Shown here piece by piece: positions 40,679-47,145 of a stretch of DNA of 64,000 nt. Positions within the stretch are counted from its first letter, which is position 1; every line of letters begins with the position of its first letter. The stretch covers positions 2,915,958 to 2,979,957 of the forward strand of contig NZ_JAKVOI010000001.1 of assembly GCF_022482905.1 (NCBI RefSeq), in the 5' to 3' direction. The DNA is from Clostridium sp. (lineage in GTDB: Bacteria > Bacillota > Clostridia > Clostridiales > Clostridiaceae). A program made the position numbers and the translations under genes. The notes beneath the pieces were generated by a model. The model had not been told where the DNA came from. It worked only from the letters and a program-made list of their open reading frames with translations, and did no database searches.

Positions 40679-41594
40679 TTTCCCCCATCATCTTTATAAA
40701 TTTATCTTCCAGGTTTTGCTTTATTTCAAAGCATCCTTCTACAACTATTCCGCTGTCATGTAATTTTTTTAATATATCAAATGTATCATGCAACTCGGTA
40801 TTTATTAAAATTGAAACCCCCTCATCTTTTACTTCCAACAACCTTACATCAGATATATTTTTTATAATTTCCCATGTTTTTTCAGGTAAATTTGTTTTTA
40901 TAAACATGTTTTTTACACTACTGGCTTTGGAATTTCTGCCTATTTTTTCAACACCTGCAATTTTACCTTCATCTATAAAAACAACCTTTGTACATATACT
41001 CTCTATTTCACTCAAAATATGTGAAGATATAAAAACACTTACTCCCTTCTCTTCAGCCAAAACCTTTATAGTATTTTTAAGTTCCACAACCCCAATTGGA
41101 TCCAAACCATTCGTAGGCTCATCCAATATCAAAAGAGATATATTGCCCATAAGAGCCTGTACAAGACCCAGCCTTTGTCTCATTCCCAGAGAATAGGTTT
41201 TTACTTTTTTATTAATTTTTGCACCTAATTTAGAATATTTTATAACGTCTTCTATCTTATCTTTTGTCACATTTTCCATCATGCTGGCTATATAATTTAG
41301 ATTCTGTCTTCCTGTCATATAGCCGTAAAACTCCGGTGTTTCCACTATGGCTCCCACCTTCTGCAGTACTTCTTTTCTTTCGGTTTCAATGTTTTTTCCG
41401 TCTATTATAATTTCACCTTCATCCGGGAACAACATACTGGTTATAATTTTGATCAATGTAGTCTTTCCAGCACCATTTTTCCCTACAAGACCGCAGATTT
41501 CACCTCTACTTATAGAAAATGAAATATCTTTCAATACCTGAACTCTCCCTCTTTTTTTAGAAACATTCCTTAATTCCAGTACTTTTTGTATCAA
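40665..41594 (-). CDS. ABC transporter ATP-binding protein (BcrA/NatA type)
   Basis: 309 residues from a TTG at 41594 (AAGGGGATGAT upstream); an ATG at 41603 is too close to that site. Walker A GLVGKNGAGKTTLIKIITS, signature YSLGMRQRLGLVQALMG, Walker B LLILDEPTNGLDP, switch ISSHILSEIE. The C-terminal 90 residues are the domain typical of bacitracin/lantibiotic exporters. With the overlapping permease it forms an exporter, likely controlled by the adjacent two-component system; cell-envelope-antibiotic resistance is an inference. Confidence 0.9.
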   Translation of the reverse strand: MIQKVLELRNVSKKRGRVQVLKDISFSISRGEICGLVGKNGAGKTTLIKIITSMLFPDEGEIIIDGKNIETERKEVLQKVGAIVETPEFYGYMTGRQNLNYIASMMENVTKDKIEDVIKYSKLGAKINKKVKTYSLGMRQRLGLVQALMGNISLLILDEPTNGLDPIGVVELKNTIKVLAEEKGVSVFISSHILSEIESICTKVVFIDEGKIAGVEKIGRNSKASSVKNMFIKTNLPEKTWEIIKNISDVRLLEVKDEGVSILINTELHDTFDILKKLHDSGIVVEGCFEIKQNLEDKFIKMMGENDDE

Positions 41595-41776
41595 TGTTAT
41601 CATCCCCTTTAATATAATCTATTTACTATATCCATTTAAAATTGTAAAATATAAAAGTATAATTAAAATATATTAAAAATAAAGAAAAAATAAATTTTGA
41701 ATTTAACATGAATAACTTCCACTGAAAACTTTAGGAGGGAAATAACTGAAATCTCTAAAATTGAGCAAAATAATAG

Positions 41777-41802
41777 CCGCTGAAACTTAGTGTTTTCAAC
41801 GG
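41777..41802 (-). terminator. Terminator-like hairpin, same family as 60621-60646
   Basis: CCGCTGAAA/TTTCAACGG stem with a TATTATTTTGC tail on the minus strand, beyond the MFS gene. A ~54-bp stretch (about 41750-41805) closely matches the terminator next to the island's tRNA at 60594-60649. A second hairpin, TTCCGG-AACA-CCGGAA, is at 41824-41839. The remainder of 41604-41869 is AT-rich and shows no gene. Confidence 0.6.
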
Positions 41803-41869
41803 TTCACTAGAGAAGACTTAAATTTCCGGAACACCGGAATATTTTTAATAAATTTATATTGCAATGTCA

Positions 41870-43306
41870 CTATGTCTGACCTTGTTCTTCCCATTTTGGT
41901 GCAGGTCCCCTAAGATATGATATGAAAGCTGCAATGAGACTAAATATAAATGAAATTGTAAAAGCTGTTCTAAGTCCACTCATAAACTGAATAGAAGCTA
42001 TACCATTTGAAGATACATGAGAATGTACAAATAATGCCTGCATGACTGAAGGCGATATGCTCGAAGATATTATAGCCATCGATATGGCAATACTTAACAC
42101 CATACCAGCATTCATAAACATTACCCTTACACCTGCAGCAATTCCTCTCTTATCCTCCGGTACATTTGCCATTATTGAACTCGTATTTGGAGAAAAAAAC
42201 ATTCCAGAACCTATTCCTGTGAATATCATACATACAACTAGGTAAAATATAGATGAGCTTGTCTTTATTTCCATAAATCCAAGCAAACCCACCGCGGATA
42301 TAAGAAGTCCTATTGAGCTCAAGATTCTTGCACCATATCTGTCACACAATACACCACTTATAGGAGATACCGCCATCATCGCAGCAGCAAATGGACATAA
42401 AAGTATACCTGCTGTAATCGGATCAATCCCTCTATCACCTTCAAAATAAAATATTAAGAGAAAAGTAACAGCTCCTCTTGCAATGCCATTTAAAAGCGTG
42501 CTAATATAAGCAAATGAGAGAATTCTTGTTTTTAGAAGAGTCATATCCAGCATAGGAAATCTTGTATGATTTTCGATATATGCAAATGTTCCTATAAGTA
42601 TTGCTGCAATCGTAAATAGTATTATTACAGTTCTGCTAAACCACTGGCCAAATCCACCTATAGTAAGTGCTACAAGTAATGCCAGCATTCCAAAAGTAAA
42701 TGAAAAAGTACCTTTGAAATCAAATTTTTCATTACTACCAGATTTGTGGAGTTCAACAAGTGATATTGCAGCCCATATGGTTCCAAACAAACCTATAGGA
42801 ATATTTATATAAAATATACTTCTCCAACTGAAATTTATAAGGATGCCACCTAAAATAGGACCTATGACTGCAGCTACACTTACAACCATAGCATTTATAC
42901 CGAGAGCTTTTCCAAGCTGTGATTTAGGGAAGACATCTGTTATTATGACAGTACTATTTGCTATCATCAAAGATGCACCTATAGATTGTATCATTCTAAA
43001 TACAAGAAGCTGTATTCCACTTTCAGACATTGCACAAAAAAGCGATGCAACAGTAAATACGGCAAAGCCTGAAACATACAGTTTCTTTCTTCCAAACATA
43101 TCAGCTATTCTACCTATTGAAGGGACAAATATTGTAAGTGACAACATATATCCCATTATTGTCCACGTTATTATACCTATGCCTGCATTTAAATCCTTCA
43201 TTATTACAGGAAGTGCAATCATAAGCGTACTTGCACTAAGTACCGAGAAAAGGACTCCTATGGTAGTACAGGATAGTGCAATCCATTTGTAATTTTTCTT
43301 TTTCAC
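41870..43306 (-). CDS. MFS drug-efflux transporter, DHA2 (14-TM) family
   Basis: 478 residues from a GTG at 43306 (GGAGATGA upstream; an ATG at 43321 lacks a site). Fourteen hydrophobic segments. Motif A GRIADMFGRKKLYVSGF, motif C-like GPILGGILINFSWRSIFYIN with the antiporter Gly-Pro pattern, and a second-half ISGVLCDRYGARILSS. EmrB/QacA-type proton-driven exporters of lipophilic drugs. It lies directly downstream of a MerR regulator, which probably controls it. Confidence 0.9.
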   Translation of the reverse strand: MKKKNYKWIALSCTTIGVLFSVLSASTLMIALPVIMKDLNAGIGIITWTIMGYMLSLTIFVPSIGRIADMFGRKKLYVSGFAVFTVASLFCAMSESGIQLLVFRMIQSIGASLMIANSTVIITDVFPKSQLGKALGINAMVVSVAAVIGPILGGILINFSWRSIFYINIPIGLFGTIWAAISLVELHKSGSNEKFDFKGTFSFTFGMLALLVALTIGGFGQWFSRTVIILFTIAAILIGTFAYIENHTRFPMLDMTLLKTRILSFAYISTLLNGIARGAVTFLLIFYFEGDRGIDPITAGILLCPFAAAMMAVSPISGVLCDRYGARILSSIGLLISAVGLLGFMEIKTSSSIFYLVVCMIFTGIGSGMFFSPNTSSIMANVPEDKRGIAAGVRVMFMNAGMVLSIAISMAIISSSISPSVMQALFVHSHVSSNGIASIQFMSGLRTAFTISFIFSLIAAFISYLRGPAPKWEEQGQT

Positions 43307-43330
43307 TAAAGTCATCTCCATTTAATTGAT

Positions 43331-43726
43331 TTATTTTAATTTTAGTTCCTCCAACTTTTCAAAAACTTGGAAGCTCCAATCTTTTACCCTATTCAGAGTT
43401 TCCTGCTTTTTATTTATAAAATCTATCTGGGATTTTATCTGTTCTATATATTCTTCTATATTTGAAGTATTATTATTTTTAAACATGTTCATTATACATG
43501 TCCTTAAAATCAGAAAATTTTTTACTTCTTTTAAAGAAAACCCAAGGTTATCTTTCAAATTTTTTATTATTTTAATATTTTCCAAATCTTCGTCTGTATA
43601 CAATCTGTAACTACAGGCAGTTCTCTTTGGGACTACCAGTCCTATATCTTCATAATATCTGATGCATCTTTTGGTAAGTCCTGTCCTTTTAGCTACTTCA
43701 TCGATTTTGTAATAATCTTTCTTCAT
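43331..43726 (-). CDS. MerR-family regulator of the efflux pump
   Basis: 131 residues; ATG at 43726 follows AAAGGTGG. The upstream open frame to 43909 is insertion-sequence DNA and is not part of the protein. Winged-helix DYYKIDEVAKRTGLTKRCIRYYEDIGLV, then SYRLYTDEDLENIKIIKNLK, and a C-terminal coiled coil for dimerisation, with Cys at about 80. MerR proteins twist promoters with long spacers; a fitting dyad lies at 45263-45290, now separated from the gene by IS110. Confidence 0.88.
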   Translation of the reverse strand: MKKDYYKIDEVAKRTGLTKRCIRYYEDIGLVVPKRTACSYRLYTDEDLENIKIIKNLKDNLGFSLKEVKNFLILRTCIMNMFKNNNTSNIEEYIEQIKSQIDFINKKQETLNRVKDWSFQVFEKLEELKLK

Positions 43727-43744
43727 AGTTATAATCCACCTTTC

Positions 43745-44034
43745 TGCGAAAGGCACCGATGGGGTTATGAAACCCTTCAACTTCCATCTTCCTTTCGCTC
43801 TTTTTTGTGTTATTCTTCTCTTGTAGGTCGCTGGCACACTACAGAACCTGAGGAGGTGAGTGGCGAGGCTGTATAGCGGCAACCCCGTATAGTTATATAG
43901 GTCGGTCATCCGTTAAGGCATCAATGAATGGCGCAAAACAGTAGCCCGTAAACTTATCTCTTCCGAAGTTGACTCGATTTCGCCGGATGACCAGTCCCTG
44001 CCAGCCCTACCATTCTTTTTGTAGGAGGAACTCT
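43745..44034 (+). ncRNA. IS110 left end, candidate bridge (seek) RNA
   Basis: About 290 bp of non-coding, GC-richer DNA between merR and the transposase. It has several hairpin-forming blocks (for example CACCGATGGGG...CCCCGTATAG, and CGCCGGATGACC near the end). In IS110 elements the long non-coding end encodes a bridge RNA that guides the recombinase to donor and target. Boundaries and folding here are inferred only from position; the exact IS end was not found. Confidence 0.4.
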
Positions 44035-45111
44035 ATGTTTAAAATCTTTCGTAAAAACTGCTGTGGACTTGATGTCCACAAAACCTGGATCTATGCCTGC
44101 ATCGGAATTACCGATACCAATGGACGTACTGAGTACAAACAGGCTCGTTTTTCTTCCTTTTCTAAAGGTCTAAAAGAATTAGCGGAATGGCTTGCTAAAT
44201 ACTCCTGTTTGGATGTCTGTATGGAATCCTCCGGCAAGTATTGGATTCCTGTATTCAACATCCTTGAGAAAACCTGTTTTGTTACCCTTGCACATCCGAA
44301 ATATACAAAGCCTCAAAAAGGAAATAAAACCGATGTCAAGGATGCCAGATGGATCTGTGATCTTTTTATGTGCGATATGATCAAACCAAGCTTTATTCCT
44401 TCCCCTGAAGTTCGTCAGCTGCGTGACCTGATACGTTATCGCTTTAAGCTGACAAATATGCTGTCCGGTGAAAAGAACCGTGCCCAGAACTGTCTTACTG
44501 TCTCAAATCTAAAGCTTGATGATGTTTTCAGCGATGTATTTGGTAAATCTTCCAGATCTATCACCAACTACATGCTCGACCATCCGGGTGAACGCTTTGA
44601 CGTTGCTCCTTTTGTCGATGGACGTTGTAAAACTCCGCTTGAAGAAATACAGTCAGCTGTCGATGGTGCCATTCTCTCTGAGATTGGTCCCGATATGTCG
44701 GTGTTCCCGTCATCCAAACATCTGGTTTCCTGGGCTGGTTGTTGCCCACGTAACGACCAAAGTGCTGGTAAAGTGAAATCCACACGTATTTCTCGTGCTG
44801 GTTGTTATTTGAAGCCTCTTCTTGTTCAGCTTGCCAGCGCATTAATAAAATCCAAAAAGCATCCTGAATTCAAAGAGAGGTATCACAGAATCAAAACCCA
44901 CAGGGGACACAAAAAGGCTATCATTGCTGTTTGCAAGATGCTTCTGACCGCTATCTGGAACATCTTAAGCAAACTGGAGCCATATACTCCGGAAGGGTTT
45001 TTGGAGCATCGCCCTGTCAAGGAATCCAAGATTCTGACAAGGTCACAAGCTCTGGAACTGTTCAGGAAAAGAGGTTACACAATAATTGATGATCCTGTTG
45101 TGACTGCGTAA
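44035..45111 (+). CDS. IS110-family transposase with internal deletion
   Basis: 358 residues from the ATG at 44035 (GTAGGAGG upstream). N-terminal DEDD RuvC-like domain: CGLDVHKTWIYACIG, VCMESSGKYWIPVF, KTDVKDARWICDLF. The C-terminal Tnp20 domain has SWAGCCPRNDQSAGKVKSTR with the serine. Between AVDGAI (about 221) and LSEIGPDMSVFP some 55 residues usual in relatives are missing, including the coiled coil and the TVPG motif before the ISEIG segment. The loss is in frame, so a shortened, probably inactive protein remains. The IS sits immediately upstream of merR. Confidence 0.8.
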   Translation: MFKIFRKNCCGLDVHKTWIYACIGITDTNGRTEYKQARFSSFSKGLKELAEWLAKYSCLDVCMESSGKYWIPVFNILEKTCFVTLAHPKYTKPQKGNKTDVKDARWICDLFMCDMIKPSFIPSPEVRQLRDLIRYRFKLTNMLSGEKNRAQNCLTVSNLKLDDVFSDVFGKSSRSITNYMLDHPGERFDVAPFVDGRCKTPLEEIQSAVDGAILSEIGPDMSVFPSSKHLVSWAGCCPRNDQSAGKVKSTRISRAGCYLKPLLVQLASALIKSKKHPEFKERYHRIKTHRGHKKAIIAVCKMLLTAIWNILSKLEPYTPEGFLEHRPVKESKILTRSQALELFRKRGYTIIDDPVVTA

Positions 45112-45262
45112 GCCTGATTTTATAATGGCAATTTATTCCATGCATTACTTGTGAATGGCTTGTTTGTTATGCACTTTTTTATTGGCCACCCACTACTTTT
45201 AGTTTCAAACTTAATACCTTCTTTTAGAATATATGCATTGTTTAGTAATAAAATATATTTTA

Positions 45263-45290
45263 GTCTACTATAACATTAACGTCAAGGTTA
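45263..45290 (-). promoter_or_regulatory. MerR-type promoter/operator, cut off from merR by IS110
   Basis: Minus strand shows TTGACC, then a dyad-like CTTGACGTTAATGTTATAG, then a weak -10 (TAGACT), giving an 18-19-bp spacer. This resembles the long-spacer promoters of drug-sensing MerR regulators. It would have driven merR and the MFS gene, but IS110 (~1.4 kb) now separates them. The rest of 45112-45380 contains the IS right end and an AAATCATAAAA/TTTTATGATTT dyad (about 45301-45337). Confidence 0.5.
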
Positions 45291-45379
45291 ATCAATTTTA
45301 AAATCATAAAAGTTCAACAGTATGATTTTATGATTTAGAACAATCTATTTGTAAATCATAATAATGTGTAAAAAGATAT

Positions 45380-45427
45380 TAAATTAAAAATATAAGCAAA
45401 TTTCCAACTTTGGAAACCTGCTTATAT
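45380..45427 (-). terminator. Original terminator of tRNA-Arg(ACG), stranded at attL
   Basis: Minus-strand stem ATATAAGCA/TGCTTATAT with an inner TTTCCA/TGGAAA pairing and a TTTTTAATTT tail, starting 9 bp beyond the CCA of the partial tRNA copy. Before integration this would have ended the tRNA transcript. Confidence 0.7.
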
Positions 45428-45435
45428 CAATATTT

Positions 45436-45477
45436 TGGTGCGCTAGAGAGGATTCGAACCCCCGGCACGCTGGTTCG
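45436..45477. repeat. attL: duplicated 3' end of tRNA-Arg(ACG)
   Basis: 42 bp identical to 60651-60692 except one base (T at 45444, C at 60659). It covers CCA, discriminator, acceptor 3' strand, T-arm and variable loop of the tRNA, but no anticodon arm or 5' half follows, so it is not a functional tRNA. Confidence 0.9.
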
Positions 45478-45581
45478 CTTTTAATAAATTAATATTTTTT
45501 ATTATTTATTAAAATGGCTTAATATCAATACTTTACACTTTATTATGTATTATTTAAAATTAATATATTTTAAGTCCAACC

Positions 45582-45610
45582 AAAACTTTGGGGACAAAAT
45601 GGGGACAATT
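45582..45610. repeat. Island-end direct repeat, left copy
   Basis: 29 bp, identical to 60568-60596, containing GGGGACA twice (GGGGACAAAATGGGGACAA). It lies 104 bp inside attL. Candidate arm-type binding site for the integrase. In 45480-45900 there are also inverted segments such as GGGTAGTAAAATG (about 45650) and CATTTTGCTACCC (about 45851). Confidence 0.7.
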
Positions 45611-45893
45611 TTTTATGTATACAACATAAGTAAAATCAATGTTTTAGGTGGGTAGTAAAATGCGACACACCTAAAGTATTTATGATTGAATTATATCTAT
45701 ATTAAAATTATGTATTTACATCTTCCGTATTGCCCGTATAATTAACTTTTCTATATCTAGAAATATAATTATATATTTAAATATAAAATGCTCTTAAAAT
45801 AGCTTTATATCAAATATAAATGGTGGGTGGTATTTTGTCAAGTACGTAACATTTTGCTACCCCCCTACATAAGTGGAAATTCCCTTTTTTAAG

Positions 45894-45922
45894 TTTTCAG
45901 TAATCAAAGTATGTGATATAAT
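45894..45922 (+). promoter_or_regulatory. Promoter of the small toxin-like gene
   Basis: -35 TTTTCA (45894-45899), 17 bp, -10 TATAAT (45917-45922) with an upstream TGTGA. About 75 bp upstream of the toxin-like ATG, giving a structured leader (GTTGC/GCAAC hairpin at 45945-45960). Confidence 0.55.
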
Positions 45923-45997
45923 CTAAAATATACAATTCAATAAAGTTGCGTGTGGGCAACTGGTATTGCCATCCCTTTAAGAAGGGAGGTGATACAT

Positions 45998-46093
45998 ATG
46001 TACGAAATGTTTATAGTAGTTTTTGCTGCTCTATCGTTTTTGATAGCTTTGATAAATTTAATTATCGTGCTTATAGATAATATAAAAAAGTAG
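45998..46093 (+). CDS. Putative type I toxin, small hydrophobic holin-like peptide
   Basis: 31 residues: a short polar start (MYEMF), one hydrophobic helix (about 5-26) and a basic tail (DNIKK). This is the form of the putative holin-like toxins related to TxpA/BsrG. The ribosome site GGGAGGTGAT is perfect, and part of it is paired in a CCCTT/AAGGG hairpin (45973-45986), as seen in translationally masked toxins. A terminator follows at 46172 and a convergent promoter beyond it could make an antisense RNA. It lies at the attL end of the island, opposite in direction to the packaging genes. Confidence 0.6.
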   Translation: MYEMFIVVFAALSFLIALINLIIVLIDNIKK

Positions 46094-46099
46094 CCCACC

Positions 46100-46215
46100 G
46101 ACGCAATTGGTATGGCCACTTTCTTATAAGTTTAAGCTTTACTAGTTGCCTTAGCAACTGAATTGTATACTACAGGATGTTGACAGCATCCTGTTTTTAT
46201 TATAGCTACTCTTTT
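46100..46215 (-). ncRNA. Candidate antisense antitoxin RNA
   Basis: A minus-strand promoter with extended -10 TGGTATAAT (TATAAT at 46227-46222) and -35 TTGTAT (46251-46246), 18-bp spacer, points toward the 3' end of the toxin transcript. RNA from it would be complementary to the toxin terminator and 3' region, the arrangement of TxpA/RatA. The 3' end is unknown; limits are approximate. Confidence 0.4.
46172..46200 (+). terminator. Terminator of the toxin-like gene
   Basis: Stem ACAGGATG/CATCCTGT with a 7-nt loop and TTTTATT tail. A separate GTTGC-CTTA-GCAAC hairpin lies at 46145-46158. Confidence 0.75.
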
Positions 46216-46290
46216 ACTGATATTATACCATAGAATTTAAAATTTATACAAATAAAATAAAAAAGAGGACAGCCAAATTTTTCGCCGTCG

Positions 46291-46317
46291 TCATAATACA
46301 TATGTTGATGCTTAACC
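46291..46317. repeat. 27-bp direct repeat, copy 1
   Basis: Identical to 46357-46383, starting TCATAATACATATG and ending TGCTTAACC; the two copies are 66 bp apart. Each contains the palindrome ACATATGT. No function recognised. Confidence 0.85.
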
Positions 46318-46356
46318 GAGATGACAAAGGAGTCGGTAAAATGCAGACCCCTGCCC

Positions 46357-46383
46357 TCATAATACATATGTTGATGCTTAACC
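46357..46383. repeat. 27-bp direct repeat, copy 2
   Basis: Second identical copy of the repeat at 46291-46317. The 39-bp gap between copies is unrelated in sequence. With only two copies and no cas genes this is not a CRISPR array. Confidence 0.85.
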
Positions 46384-46615
46384 CTTGATTTTATGCAATT
46401 CCCCTTTAAAAGGGTGTAACTTATAATTAACCTACACCATAATAAGTGGAGTTCTCCACCAACTGACTAATAGTAGGTTGGTTTTACATTCCCCGCTTTT
46501 GGGGAATCAGCCGACTATTAGTAGATAGGTTCTACATTTATGTCGAACCCTTCAAAATTGAGGACTCTCCAACTGTGGGTTGTCCTAATATACGAATAAG
46601 AAAGGCATGGCTATT
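46384..46615. other. Hairpin-rich non-coding stretch at the island's left end
   Basis: Successive short stems: CCCTTTAAAAGGG, GGTGTA/TACACC, GTGGAGTTCTCCAC, CCAAC/GTTGG, TTCCCC-GCTTTT-GGGGAA and GGAC/GTCC. Two related copies of a ~25-bp stretch (GACTAATAGTAGGTTGG and GACTATTAGTAGATAGG) surround the TTCCCC hairpin. No ORF. It could be a structured RNA or a DNA site for packaging or recombination. Confidence 0.5.
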
Positions 46616-46885
46616 TTAACCACACCTTTCTTTATCAAGCTGAACCATCAAAGTTTTCTCTACAAATTCTGGTACTCTGAATTTCCCAACTTTACGTATA
46701 TAACCTTTCTTATAGTGTCTATATAGCTTCAATGCTTCTTCATAGTCAGCTATCATGTATATATCTTTAACTTTTCCATCACTTATATCAAATATCTTAT
46801 GGCAAATGGTCTTAATCCTTACATTCGATACATCAAAAGTGTATCCTGATGCAAGTAAAAAGGCTTCATTTTCAGTTAAAACCAT
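46616..46885 (-). CDS. Hypothetical island protein, downstream of terL
   Basis: 89 residues from the ATG at 46885 (AAAGG upstream; a GTG three codons earlier is possible). Starts MVLTENEAFLLASGYTFDVS and ends in a basic RKVGKFRVPEFVEKTLMVQL segment. Soluble, mixed alpha/beta, no known motif that I recognise. It begins 13 bp after the 75-residue gene upstream, and both follow terL in the same operon. Possibly a helper-interference or packaging accessory protein, which is inference from position only. Confidence 0.6.
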   Translation of the reverse strand: MVLTENEAFLLASGYTFDVSNVRIKTICHKIFDISDGKVKDIYMIADYEEALKLYRHYKKGYIRKVGKFRVPEFVEKTLMVQLDKERCG

Positions 46886-46897
46886 AGCATGCACCTT

Positions 46898-47125
46898 TTA
46901 ACGATGTTTATTTAAGTAATCAATTATATCTTTTCTAAAATCAGTTAACATATAAAACATATTTCTACATATATTATCCAATTCATATCCATTTACAGGT
47001 CTTTTTTCAGATATAATTTCATCCGTTATATCATGTGCATCTTCTGAAAATTTATTTAACGCCAGCTCCAATTTTTCATCTAAACTTCTTAAATCATTCT
47101 TTTTATCTAAATTTTTAATATCCAT
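46898..47125 (-). CDS. Hypothetical helical island protein
   Basis: 75 residues, acidic and helical (DLRSLDEKLELALNKFSEDA, YELDNICRNMFYMLTDFRKD). GGAGGAATAAAA gives a strong ribosome site, and the gene starts 20 bp after terL. No recognised family. The short length and strong expression signals suggest a regulatory or accessory role. Confidence 0.6.
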   Translation of the reverse strand: MDIKNLDKKNDLRSLDEKLELALNKFSEDAHDITDEIISEKRPVNGYELDNICRNMFYMLTDFRKDIIDYLNKHR

Positions 47126-47145
47126 TTTTATTCCTCCAATATTTA

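Noticed and set aside
43727-43909. N-terminal extension of the MerR protein
   Set aside because: The added 61 residues come from IS110 left-end DNA; the MerR fold starts at MKKDYYKID with a good ribosome site at 43736-43742.
45436-45477. Second tRNA-Arg gene at attL
   Set aside because: Only the 3' 42 nt are present; anticodon arm and 5' half are missing.
45937-46119. 60-codon minus-strand frame opposite the small toxin-like gene
   Set aside because: No ribosome site; hydrophobic character is the mirror of the plus-strand peptide, which has a perfect site, promoter and terminator.
46291-46383. CRISPR-like repeats
   Set aside because: Only two 27-bp copies, a single 39-bp gap and no cas genes.
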